In this document: piece by piece, positions 30,907-42,178 of the stretch
Layout: each line of letters opens with the position of its first letter
Position numbering within the stretch: position 1 is the first letter of the stretch
From: Hexactinellida sp. DTS-2022
Lineage: Eukaryota; Porifera; Hexactinellida
DNA length: 64,000 bases
Assembly: GCA_028753945.1 (NCBI GenBank)
Contig: JAPNXP010000013.1
Coordinates: forward strand, 4,961,501 to 5,025,500
Direction: 5' to 3'
Made by a program: the position numbers and the translations under genes
The notes under the pieces: model-generated
Seen by the model: only the letters and a program-made list of their open reading frames with translations
Databases searched by the model: none
What the model was told of the DNA's origin: nothing

Positions 30907-33900
30907 ATGGCCACTTTTCTCCCATCAAGTATAAATAGTAGTGAGTCTCCAGTTGAAAACATTTTACTATTGAATTATACAATTTCTAATACGCTTGAGC
31001 CCAAAAACAGCACTCTAATTTCAGATTTTTCTACGAAAGAATTTCCTGAGTTTACAGCAATCCCTCAAAATTATTTTTTTGATAATTCACGAACTTTGCA
31101 ACTTCGCAATTCAATTACTCTCTCAGAAACGAGCACCGAAACCGTTACACTAAATTCTATCACAAAAACAGAATCTATGAAAAGCGAATCTTCCCAAGGA
31201 ACTGAATCCAGTTCCTCGCTAACTTCGACAAAACCGTTTTCCCTCGAGGGTCTCCCTGCCTTGCATCCGCTACAAGTGAGAATACTCAAAGAGGTCAAAC
31301 GAAATCTGGAAATTACTCGAGACAAGGTACTATTCCTCACTTTATTGTTGTTTGTGTTTTATGAATCCGTGTTTATGATTGATCCGTGGCAGGTTAAGAA
31401 GTTAGAATTGGAGAACAGACAAATCCCGGTTCTCAGAAAGAGATTGGACCAGCTTGAAACCGAGCTTCGTTTCCAGAATTTCCCTTCGCCGGACGAATCT
31501 TCTCTCGACTTCTCTACCCTCCTCTCGAGCTCTGTTCCTGTCTCCCGTCTCTGCTCCTCCCCCCTCTCCCCCCTCCAGCTCACGCCGGCCCTCCTCCTGG
31601 CAGAGGTGTACAGGGCACTCAACTGCGACGGATCCGTGAGTTATATCATATGCTTATGTTATGGGACTGTTATCGGCAATACTGCCATAATAGCAAGCAT
31701 TTAAAGTTAATTTTCATCAAATAGCAATATTCGCCGATTAGCAAGGAAATTTCACGCAAAATAGGCCTTGATATTATTGGCCTAAATAGCAGTTACTTCT
31801 CCCAAGCGAGCATTTAATTACAGTTAATTATATTCCTCTAATAGCAATACTGCCCTAATAGCAAGGAAATGTCAGGCAAAATACGACTTGTTATTACTCG
31901 AACTAACCAATGTGTGACAGGCCATTCCTTTGTTTTACAAAAGTTCAAAATGCGTGGTATAGGTAGGGGTGTCTAACTTTCGGGAATTTTTCTTGGGTAA
32001 CTTTTGAACGCCCCATTAATTTGCAATATAACATTCAATTATTTGGAACAAACCTTAAATTTAGACAATAGAATAACAGTATAATTAACGAAATTTCTAC
32101 AGAGTATAATGTACAGGAATCGTATGTGAATGCATATTGAAAGCTTCATATAATATTAGCTAATATTGTTGAACATATTAGCACAATTAATTGAATTTAA
32201 TTGACTTCTCTGCTAACCTTTTAATTACCACATCTGTTGAGAAATTAGTTCCTTACCAGACATAATTACATCCTACCACAACTGTTAATTCATTTTGTAA
32301 AACTAACCTAATTCTAGTCTTAATTATAATACTTCCTATAAGGAACTTAATTATTCGTATTTTATCCGCTTAACTGCTTACTTCCTAAATAACCACTTAA
32401 CAATGATATCATGTTAATCATGTGTCACTGGGATAATTATATGTCTTTTGTTGTAAGATTTATCATGTAACTTCTAGCCAATTTCCAGCTGAATTTATTT
32501 CGAATTCGGATATAATCAAATTATATTCTATTCCTGTCAGGATATTTATTACACTGCGTATAAATTGGGAAAAGTCCTCATAGATTAATACAAAACTAAC
32601 CTTAAATTCATATAAAATTCCTACTCTTTTGACCTTAGGAGTGACTTAACTTAATTAATTAAATTCTAGTCCTGTATAATACCCTGATCACGCAGTAGAA
32701 TTAATATTAAGATTACTGCCCACGAGTATAAGGTTGGTCTCCTCCTTTCAACTCGTGTTAGAAAGTCCCTATCCAATGTGGTTATATCACATTCCATTCT
32801 GCCCTGAGTATCACTAGGATATTATGGTTTATCAGTCCCTTATCAGTGACGATGGCTATTGGTCAATTATCGTAGTCTAAATTCTGAATTAGTTTAGACT
32901 GTCCAGTTGTTTAGCTTTTGACTTAATTGTATTATTGACCCGTGTTAGCGATAAGGTGACCTTTCTATTGCAATCTGATATTATACTTATCCCAATTCCC
33001 TAGCTCTATGTATTCACTAACGAACGTATTATATCTGTCCTTATCTGTTATATGACTTATGGTGATATTTGAGAGATATTGAGCACTGATTATTCGTTTA
33101 TTATTTGTAGGGATTACCTAATTCGGTGGGAGATAAGAAGTCAGCTGACTTTCTACCGCCCCTACGCAAGCTGCTCTTAAAGAGGATTAATGAGCTGAAG
33201 AGAAATGAGCTGCAAGGGGCAACTGCGCACCAGAAAATGCTGGACTCTCTCTCCAGACAAGTTAGTTTATTTAAATATATTGACACCACATTCCTATTTA
33301 GCACAGTTGTTGCTAAGTGTATTAGATATATAATATCTCACTTAGAGCGAATCGCGTTATCACAATATATTTTCATCACATATTACGGTGTAAGCAATTT
33401 GTTTTTGGCTAAAAATGCTGTTGGCATGTTTTATAATTAATTATTCACAGCTGGCTGATAGAATCAGATAGATTAGATTGAAATCTTATAAAATGGTTTG
33501 GTGTCCATTCTGTATTATGTCCACATGTCATTTCCTGTAGAATAATGCAAGATACGTAAATATAATCTTAATATGTAAATTTGAGAATTTTTGCTTTAGA
33601 GACAAAATTTAACTTATGTAATTACCTAAAAGTATTTAGCATTTTCATATATCACATATGGTAGCGAGAATATTATTCGGGTAAGATATTAGATTTGCTA
33701 TTATGCGAGCTTTTTTGTGTAAGTCGATTCGCGTTGGAATAACAGACGCTACGCGATTTGGCGATAAACTCTCTTAGACTCTATAGGGTGTCTGTATCCG
33801 GAGTTAATTAATAAATAATTAATTATTAGCTTGGTTAAAGGTTTTGTTCTTTAGTTTAGTTTTGTTTAATAAATAAATAAATAAACACAAACAAACAAAT

Positions 33901-36900
33901 AAACAAATTAATAAGCAAACAAACAAACAAACAAACAAACAAACAAACAAACAAACAAACAAACAAACAAACAAACAAACAAACAGACAAACAAATAAAC
34001 AAACAAACAAACATAGTACAAACAAACAAACAAACAAACAGACAAAACATTGCAAGAATTATAGATGAAATTGGCCAATTAATTTATTTTGTTATGTCTG
34101 TTTATTTGTCTTCTAACAGGTTATTTGTATGAACTCGAAAAGCGACGAACTGAGCAGAAAACTAATGGAATTTCGAGCTAGCATTAAGATGGTGTCGACA
34201 GCCCGTGAGCAAATATCCCAGAAGGGAATAGAATACTTTCAAGACCAATGGGACTCTGTTGTACAGAACAAGTCACCTGTTAATGAGCGGGTTAAAAAGC
34301 TGGAAGCACAATGTGCACAGTTGCAACAGAAGATAGAGCACTATAAGAACTCTATTATGTTCTATAAAACCGAGAACGAAACTCTCGGAACTCAAATGCA
34401 ACCTTTCAAAACGGCTTCCAAAGCCTCCACATCCATTCTGGAAGAAGTGAGACAATATTATAATACAATGGTTATAGGAATAGAGTATAGTTGTTTCTTA
34501 CTACTACAGTCAGGTTCTTTTATTATGAACATGCAAGGGACAAAATTGTCATAATAGAGAGACTTCATAATAAGCAAACTCAAATGAATACAACATAACG
34601 GAAGTTATTAAAGTATCACCATAGTCCATAGGGCTTGTTCATAATAATAGTTTTCATAATTAGCAGACGAATAGTTGGTCAAGTCTCTCTATTTAGAACA
34701 TAATTTTTGGTCCTTTAAATGTCAGGTTACTTTATAAAATAACCTGACTGTATTAGCAATTAGCAGACTTTACTGTATACTATAGGGCTTGTTCATAATA
34801 TAGTTGTACATATTAAGACCTGTGTGTATACTACCTATTGCCTCCCCAGGTTAAGTCCCTACGTGGTCTGGTTAAGCACGCACAAGAGGACAGCTCTGCT
34901 CGCTGCTCCGAGAGCGCCGCTCTCTCCTCGGAGCTGCGGTCAGCCCGACAGCAGCTGGAGAGACGCAGGGCGGAGGTGGAGGGAGAAGAGAGGTTTGTTA
35001 AGATGGAGGAGGAGAGGGACAGCGCTAACAAGCTGGCTCAGGACTGCCAACAGAAAGTGAGCAGTCTCTCCTCCTCTCTGCACCAGATATCCTCCCTCAT
35101 GATGGAGGAGAAGAACAGGAACGATTCTCTAAAGAGGGAAAACAGGGGCATGGAAGACGAACTACAGGTTAGTAATAATACATACTGCTTATACAGTGCT
35201 TATAAATAAGAACTTCAGGTTAGTACTACGGACAATTTGGTTGAATGTCCATAATAAGAACTGACAGTATACAGTAGATACCGGTTATAAGAACATCGTC
35301 GGGAACTGCATATAATGTTCTTATATCCGGTATCTTCTGTAGTAATTGTGTTACTAGTACTTATTACAGTATACTCTGTTATCAGGAACACGGATAAGGG
35401 ATTAGGTGTGTATTATGTGTATATTATGTATATTGTACGCAGATTATTAGATCAGACTTAGAAGACAAATCTATGTTTGAGGTTCAGATGACTGACTTTA
35501 AATCGGAAGTCCGTCTGAAAGAGAGAGAGATAGCCCAGCTCCTGGAGTCGCTGCAGAGACACGAAATGACTAAGGACGATCTCAGGAGGGCAGACAGGGA
35601 GATAAAACAGTTTAAAACGAAATGCCAAATGTCCGAGACGAGAAATAGGGAATTAACCACTCAGGTATGTTGACAGCCTAACATTCCAACCGTATGATTA
35701 GTTGCTAGGTTGTACTAATTTTATTACTGAAACATGTTTATGTGGTCATTACTTTGATTAAGGTTTAATTTATTTAGAGGACTAGAGTTCAATGTTAATT
35801 AGTAAGTACTATTACGCTGTGTACATTCCAGATAACCAATTGCGTTGACAAGGAGGCTGCTCTACAGGACGAACTCTATGCTTTACAGAATATACTCAAG
35901 AGACATGAGAATACCATTATCTCTATCGAGTCACTATTCCCTGTGCCCGGGCCCGCCATAAGCCTACTGGACCAGGTGCAGGGTCAACTGAGTGAGCTGA
36001 GAGAGGCCAAGGAACTGGTTGAGTTCCTGCAGGCAGAGAAGAGTGTGGAGGAGGAGACAGCTGTCATTAGTTCTGACGAGAGTGTTAGTTGTTAGCAGTA
36101 GGCTCTGTTAGTTGTTAGTTGTTAGGAGTAGGCTCTCGTTAGTATAGAGACACCGGGGGACCGTCTTAATACAGTGCATATTAAGCCATGCATTAGCGGT
36201 ACAAGAAACACGTTACAATTAAGGTTATTTACCTAAATATGTGTTGGCTGATAATATTATAGTAGGGACACCAGGGACCGTATACATATGTCGTTTTATC
36301 CGGGTTTCGTATTAACGGAGTCACTTGCAAAGTTGCATGCATTTGTATAGGTTAATCACAACCTCTTTAAACCGTGGACCCTCTATAACAAATACATAAC
36401 ATTATGTGGGCACCCTCACATTGCCTGTAATACAAATTTTGAGATACTTAGGACCACTGGGCTAGGGAATAAACCTTGTACTCCTTAACCGATATTTAGC
36501 CTTGCCGTATTCCTACTAACGAGTATACTATACTTGCTATATTATACCATGGATCTGTAAGTTGTTACACAGTTTGTTTGTAGTTGGAAGAGCTAGAAAC
36601 CTTGCGAGACGCAAACGCTGCGCTCCGAGAAGAGTTGTCAGACATGAGACTAACCCGAGAGGCATTCCTGTCTCAGATAGACACCCTAGAGGCTCAGCTG
36701 GAGGAGTCAGCTGATCGCGAGTCCACCGAAGCTCTCACAGCTGAGAAGGAGCGACTGGAACAACAGCTGGAGGTTAATAGAGCCCAGTACGAAATGAAGA
36801 CTCAGGACCTGACTGAACAGATTACAGACATGGACACTCTAATGCATGCCACGGATATACAGAATGGTAGGGAGAGAGATCAGCTACAGAATGAGCAGCA

Positions 36901-39054
36901 AGCTCTGGAGGAGGCTTTTGCTCAGGCTAAGGTATGATATACATGTGTTTGTACCGCTATACTACATGGGATAATTGGAGTGAAGTGAATACTAGGGGAC
37001 ACCAGTCGAAATCGTTCGCCTTATTAGGAATTCGTATTAACCGGTGTCATTTGTATTGAAAAGGCTTTGAAAGGGACTAAAATAGTGTTCGTATTAACCG
37101 GACATTCGTATTGAAAAGGTTTTGAAAGGGACTAAAATAATGTTCGTATTAACCGGACATTCGTATTAACAGTGTTCGTATTAACGAGGTTCTACTGTAT
37201 TTGTATAGGCGAAGGCCTAAGGGAATTAAACATTATTCGCTTTATCCGTGATCGTATTAACGAGAGTCAACTGTATTCATTAAATACATGTTTTCTCGGG
37301 GGTATATTATTGGTTTACGAAAGCCCTAGCATACCTATTACACCATAGTGTTGCTATAGTATGATCTGGCTATCCAGTCGGCAGAGCTAGCTGAGCAGAG
37401 GGAACAGGTCTCACACCTAACTCAAGAGTTGGAAGAGAAGAAAGCTAAGGCACAGGACATGATGGAGAGATTCTTCCCGGGGGGAATGCCGACCTCACAG
37501 CTGATCGATGAAGCTAACAGCAAACTGCAAACTAGCTTAGCTTCCGAGAAGGAACAGCTGTTAAAGCAGAGAGACGAACACCAAAAGTTGGAACAACAAG
37601 TCAGTCTGTTGGACACCTGGCTACAACAATGCAAGCAGGAGCGAGAAGCGATTGAACAGGACAGGAATCAGCTCAAGGAGGCAAATCAGGGGAAACTTAA
37701 GAAGATTATACAACTGGAGTCTGTGGACCAGCAGAACAAACAGCTGAAGAAGGAACTGAAAGAGGTCAGTTCTTTAAAAGTTATAAATGCAAATTCTCGA
37801 TTTTATACACCTCCCGTCCATATGTCACGTATTTAACAATTTTGTAATACAAAAATGATGGATAATCACCATACGTTTGAATGGCCCTAATTATAATTAA
37901 TGCAGTGTATAAATGAGTTTATAACTTGTGCGATAATTACGTTCTGATTACATTAATTGGCTCGAGTGGGCTGATTAATGCAAATAGGATTCCAATCATA
38001 TTATGGTATATTCAGTGGTTGTGAGCTGATACAAGAATTTCATATGTGTAAGAATGCTAATTTTGTAATTCAAGGATTAGTTTACGAAGCACCAGATGTT
38101 TAATGGCATATCGGATTATCAAATTTGGTGTTCAGACAATTTATTAGTTAAAATTTCGAATAATCTGCAACGATGTTAAATTATGTATGTATATAGTAGA
38201 CTCTGTTAGTAGGAATAATGATAAGGGAAAATATCGGATAAGGAGTACAAGGTTTAATTCCCCTAGCCTATACAAATGCACGCAAGTGACTCCGGTTAAT
38301 ACGATTAACGATAATTTATTGTATTATCTTTGAGGTTCAAATGACACACAAAAATTATTAATAATCAGTATAGTTTAATCATTTCAATAATACAAATGAA
38401 ACAGGTGTGTATAGTATAGTTGAGTGTAGTTATCTCAAATTACGTTTCACTAATAACGCCAGATTACTAAACGCAGTATCAATCCCTGTTCCGGTTATGG
38501 TAGAAGTCCCATAAACCCGCCAATCGTGGGAAGAAACTTCCCTCAAACCGATTAAGTCCACGAGGTCATTTGGTGCCTCTGCATTAGGTAGATCTTGTTT
38601 GTGTGCCAACACACAAATAGGGACTCCGGTTAAATCTTCATGTTCGATTAGCTTAAACAGTTCCTCTTTCACTTCCGCCAGTCGCCTCTGATTAGCACTG
38701 TCCACTACGAACACGATTCCATCGATCCCCGCGAAATGTTCCTCCCACTTTCTCCTAGAGGTTTTCTGCCCCCCCATGTCCCAGACTGCCAAACAAATCC
38801 CCTCGATTGGGGCCAGGATTTCTATGTTCTGATCCTCAGTCGCCACTGCCGTTATATTCTGGTTTAACTGCTTATGGTATAACAACGTGGTTTTACCGGA
38901 ATCCTCTAGGCCAAGGAATAATATTTTCGCGTAAATGTTTTCTTTTGAAAAGGCTTTTCCCATTTTTTAGGTTGAAAGGGAGGTTTTGGCGCTGAGAATA
39001 AAACAGGAGACTTATGAACAGAAGATTCAAGACCTAAGCAGTTATATACAGTAG
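30907..39054 (+). CDS. Long coiled-coil protein, ten exons, all introns phase 0
   Basis: Exons 30907-31326, 31393-31635, 33111-33260, 34120-34470, 34850-35167, 35443-35664, 35832-36083, 36584-36931, 37360-37764 and 38971-39054 join to 930 aa. From residue about 140 on, it is nearly all coiled coil, rich in Glu, Gln, Lys and Leu (EELETLRDANAALREEL, QQNKQLKKELKE). The first 130 residues are Ser/Thr-rich. Every intron falls between codons. Exon 7 could read on to a stop at 36093-36095, but the GTTAGT donor at 36084, of the type used by exons 3 and 5, allows it to join exon 8 in phase. If that stop were used instead, two shorter products would result. I do not recognise the family; a cytoskeletal or centrosomal role would be a guess. 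The last intron contains an antisense GTPase gene. Confidence 0.6.
31636..33110 (+). other. Intron 2 of the coiled-coil gene
   Basis: 1.5 kb with decayed repeats: the GCAATACTGCC(A/C)TAATAGCAAG text at 31670-31880 belongs to the family of 62916-63088, and 31910-32035 carries CCATTCC...AACTTTTGAACGCCCC ends. I see no gene in the rest. Confidence 0.5.
33868..34042. repeat. AAAC/AAAT microsatellite (coiled-coil gene intron 3)
   Basis: A run of AAAC with AAAT interruptions and one break at about 34013-34020. Long Cys/Leu/Phe/Val-repeat frames on the minus strand are by-products of the 4-bp period. Confidence 0.95.
34507..34750. mobile_element. MITE of the CAGTCAGGTT family (coiled-coil gene intron 4)
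   Basis: TA-flanked, from CAGTCAGGTTCTTTTATTAT to AAAATAACCTGACTG. Related to 12978-13169. A partial copy lies at about 25300-25410. Confidence 0.82.
36084..36583. repeat. Intron 7 of the coiled-coil gene: nested decayed MITEs
   Basis: Pieces of the pogo-like families (GGCTCTCGTTAGTATAGAG, ACACCAGGGACCGTATAC, CTCCTTAACCGATATTTAGC) surround a decayed hAT-like piece (AACCGTGGACCCTCTATA, about 36358-36460). Intron 8 (36932-37359) holds a further pogo-like copy with an internally duplicated AGTGTTCGTATTAACCGGACATTCG-type segment. Confidence 0.55.
38430..38963 (-). CDS. ARF/ARL-like small GTPase, nested antisense in an intron
   Basis: 177 aa in one exon, starting MGKAFSK; Gly-2 suits N-myristoylation, as in ARF proteins. 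The P-loop is GLEDSGKTT (residues 18-26), the DxGGQ switch II motif is WDMGGQ, and FVVDSANQRRLAEVKEEL matches the ARF family. The guanine-specificity motif N/TKxD reads HKQD, so its Asn is replaced. ARF/ARL proteins act in membrane traffic or ciliary transport; I cannot assign a subtype. The gene lies inside the last intron of the coiled-coil gene, on the opposite strand. Its start codon is only 7 bp from that gene's 3' splice site, so its promoter or 5' UTR must overlap the coiled-coil gene's last exon. A truncated MITE (38199-38310) lies downstream. Confidence 0.85.
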   Translation of the reverse strand: MGKAFSKENIYAKILFLGLEDSGKTTLLYHKQLNQNITAVATEDQNIEILAPIEGICLAVWDMGGQKTSRRKWEEHFAGIDGIVFVVDSANQRRLAEVKEELFKLIEHEDLTGVPICVLAHKQDLPNAEAPNDLVDLIGLREVSSHDWRVYGTSTITGTGIDTAFSNLALLVKRNLR

Positions 39055-39867
39055 AGTTACAACATAGGAGAACTGAGTTGTATTTATATAGAATAGAATC
39101 GGAAGAATTGTTCAAGAACAAAGTTGATTTTAATGCTTTTTGAACACATTATTGACTCACTTCCTATGCTATACTAACCACATTATGTCTAGTTGTGTTT
39201 TTGATAATTCTGATAATACATACATACACAAAATAATATCTTACGTGGACTTTCTATATACTAATTGCATTCTAAGCATATTTAATTAGAACAAATTGAT
39301 TATTACAACACTATAACAAGATCGGTCATGATTCCACCACAATTAACCAAAACAGATTGTTGGTTGCAAACAATGCAATGCAATATAGTTTGCGCCTACA
39401 CTGTGTTACTGTATAATGTCTCGGCACTAATTAGCAGGCAGCACTAATACGTATCAACCGCTTAATAGCCACAATAACACAGTTCACATTGTAAGTAAAG
39501 TGGCTTAATTTTAAACTATTTTATAACACAACTGACTCAAAATAACAACTTTAACTTTGACGTTTTTATTAATAACAACTTTAACTTTGACGTTTTTATT
39601 AAAGAGGACTGAGGAAATATAAAGTTCATTTTTTGTAAGTAGAAACGATGAAAGTCCCTTGTTTTAATCTTGATTGTTAGACCATTCGATTCGTACCAAA
39701 ACTATCAAAGACGAATCTTTAAAATGAACTTTTCAGCTACAAGAAATGCAATAGAATCCATGGCATACCGTCTCGCATAACTGCACATAATTCCACTGTA
39801 TCTATAGTCTATAGTATAATAGTATCATATAACAACAGTATAATATTACGATACAATCCATAGTATA
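39055..39867. other. Intergenic with a 31-bp duplication
   Basis: AATAACAACTTTAACTTTGA with following bases is duplicated directly at about 39540-39602. No gene seen. Confidence 0.45.
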
Positions 39868-41013
39868 ATGGCCGGTCTGTCTGAGACTGACAGACAGCTT
39901 GAGATATTCGAGACCCCGGACCCCCCCGCCATCCACCAATCAGCTGGTAGCGACGCTAATAGCCACTCTGTGGAGGAGATCAGACTCCGGGTAAAGGACG
40001 GGTTCGAGGAATTCAAGAATGCGAATATCGACAGTTCTAAAACCGACTTTTCTCGGATATACCCTAAGGGGTACGGCCTAGACCCCTGGGAGTACGAGCT
40101 GACTAGCAATGGGGAGCATTCCGAGGGAATAGCAGAAAGGTACACTCGCCTGCAATGCGAAATCTCGCAGCTTAAATCCGACCTATTAAGCAGTCACGAT
40201 ACAAATAGCATAGGCCTTCTAGAACAAATAGAAGGACTGGATAAACAGTTGAACTCAGTTAAGCTAGATAAGATATACTCCGAGCATATAACCGGGGCTC
40301 GGGGGGTACATGGCCTGGACAGGACCCTGGCTAGCGACCTGATTGAGACTGTACACTGCTCAGGGGGAAATAAGGGGGCAGGGGACAGGGGTACAATAAC
40401 ATACGATATCGTGTTGAAACCAGATGACGCTAAGTACTTACAAGCCTCGGCTCTACGCGGCCTGGAGGAGAGACTGAGTCTCCTGGAGAGAATAGTCGGG
40501 GGGCGGGACGATAGGATCAGGACGGACCTGTTGTCGACGGCCGGGGGCCCCCAGTCGCACTCTCTGATGAGTAGTCTCTCTCTGCTGCAAAGGAAATGTC
40601 TGGCCCTGGACCAGGGAGTCGTGGGGAATCTCAACCAGAAGGCAGGGGAGCTGGTACAGAAGATAGATAGGCTTAAACAGGAGGGCTCCAAGGAGAGACT
40701 TAGGGAGTCTGTTGCTGACACTAGGATAGCAGAGCTCTATGCAGTGAGCCAGCAGTGGGAGAGCTCAGCTTCTTTACTACCGGATGTAATAGAGAGACTG
40801 CATACACTAAAGAGCCTGCATGAGACAGCTAGTGGATTCTGTTTGACACTAAATCAACTTGAAGAGAGACAGAAGGAAGTTAGTGAGAGTCTGGTTACTA
40901 ACAGAGAAGTGTTGGAACAGGTATCACGGACTCTCGAAGCTAATATGGAGAGGATACAAGATAATTTCGAGACGGTTAACAAACGAATTGAAGCACTCAG
41001 TTCTAAGTCTTAA
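39868..41013 (+). CDS. DCTN2: Dynactin subunit 2 (dynamitin)
   Basis: 381 aa in one exon (vertebrate dynamitin about 400). It forms the shoulder of dynactin and holds p150-Glued on the Arp1 filament for dynein transport. The N-terminal peptide (LEIFETPDPP) and the following block (RYTRLQCEISQLKSDLL) match the family. The rest is alternating coiled coil (LRGLEERLSLLERIVGGRDD, NQKAGELVQKIDRLKQE, LHTLKSLHETASGFCLTLNQLE). The first ATG is used. Intact and intronless. Confidence 0.88.
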   Translation: MAGLSETDRQLEIFETPDPPAIHQSAGSDANSHSVEEIRLRVKDGFEEFKNANIDSSKTDFSRIYPKGYGLDPWEYELTSNGEHSEGIAERYTRLQCEISQLKSDLLSSHDTNSIGLLEQIEGLDKQLNSVKLDKIYSEHITGARGVHGLDRTLASDLIETVHCSGGNKGAGDRGTITYDIVLKPDDAKYLQASALRGLEERLSLLERIVGGRDDRIRTDLLSTAGGPQSHSLMSSLSLLQRKCLALDQGVVGNLNQKAGELVQKIDRLKQEGSKERLRESVADTRIAELYAVSQQWESSASLLPDVIERLHTLKSLHETASGFCLTLNQLEERQKEVSESLVTNREVLEQVSRTLEANMERIQDNFETVNKRIEALSSKS

Positions 41014-42178
41014 TTATGTTCTCTTTAGTTATGTTGGTAGTTGTATCTCAATGACTTCATTCATCAATTATTCGTTGTAATGTAATTATTTATTTGTACT
41101 AATTATAGATTATTAGGGGTGACATATTAATCATATTAAGAGATTGAATTAACCAAATTATCATGATCGAAAGTTTGTACATTAGAACCTGTTAATAACG
41201 ACCAACTAAGGGACTGGCCAAAAATTGTTGTTTCGTACAGGTGACCGTTATAATCAGATTGTTATAAAATGGGAATTCACGTGGGGACCTATTCTAAGTG
41301 ACGTTATAGACAAGTGTTATAGCAACATAAATATTTCCTACTCACATCGAAAAAATACTGACGTTTAAAGATATTTCCCCTTTCGGATTAGGCAATCTAC
41401 TTTTATATATTTGTATTGTATAATCTCTAAAAATCCGTCAGCAAAAGCGTTTGTTGCGGAATTTCTGCGAACTAAAATATGTTTATTTGTAAATTTGTAC
41501 TATTTTATAATTTAATTCCGCATAGCTAAATTTTACCTGTTTGTCCGGGAATTAGCTTAAGTATTAATCACAGCTACTTTTCTTCGAATTTTAATTTTAA
41601 TGAAATTTTAGATTGCATTTTTGGTCGAATAAGCCTGGCAACATTTTTAATTTTCCCAATGCGCTAATGCAATACACCTGTGCGCACTAATTAATAAATA
41701 AATAAATTCTTCTAATTTATTCTTACACAACTGAATATCTGTATATTTGTATTTACTCATTATTAATTGTTGATCAGTTAATGTAGTTTATATTTTTAGT
41801 TAATTACTATAATTAATACGTGTTAGAATACGAACAAATTGTTCTTTTTAATTCCAAATTTTGCTGAAGGCATATAACATATACGTATATCGATAAAATA
41901 TTGATTCAATAACCTGAAACTCCGATTTTTTGGTTAATCGAGGCAAAAAAATTGCGATCAACGTGTCTCAATTAAGCGGACTGAATTGTACTCTCGTTAG
42001 TACCAATACGGATAAGGCGAACAAGGTTTATTTCCCCTAGCCTATACAAATGCATGCAAGTGACTCCGGTTAATACGAATTCCGGTTAATACGAACATAT
42101 TTCGACCGTCTCCTGTTGTTCCTATTAACTTTTAACGAGAGTCTACTGTCTCTATTTATAATAATTATATTTGTTAGG
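41014..42178. other. Intergenic / 5' region of the EF-hand gene
   Basis: AT-rich, with decayed repeat pieces near 41185-41330. A MITE lies at the right end (41987-42149). No gene seen. Confidence 0.45.
41987..42149. mobile_element. Pogo-like MITE, second subfamily, 30 bp before a start codon
   Basis: From TGTACTCTCGTTAGTACC to AACGAGAGTCTACTG, with CCCCTAGCCTATACAAATGC inside. It is followed at once by the EF-hand gene (ATG 42179), just before which TTTGTTAG looks like a 3' splice site. Confidence 0.78.

Noticed and set aside
33819..34055. Cys/Leu/Phe/Val repeat ORFs on the minus strand
   Set aside because: Translation of an AAAC/AAAT microsatellite.
36093..36095. Stop codon as the end of the coiled-coil gene
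   Set aside because: A GTTAGT donor 9 bp upstream joins exon 8 in phase and the coiled coil continues. Kept as a possible alternative end.
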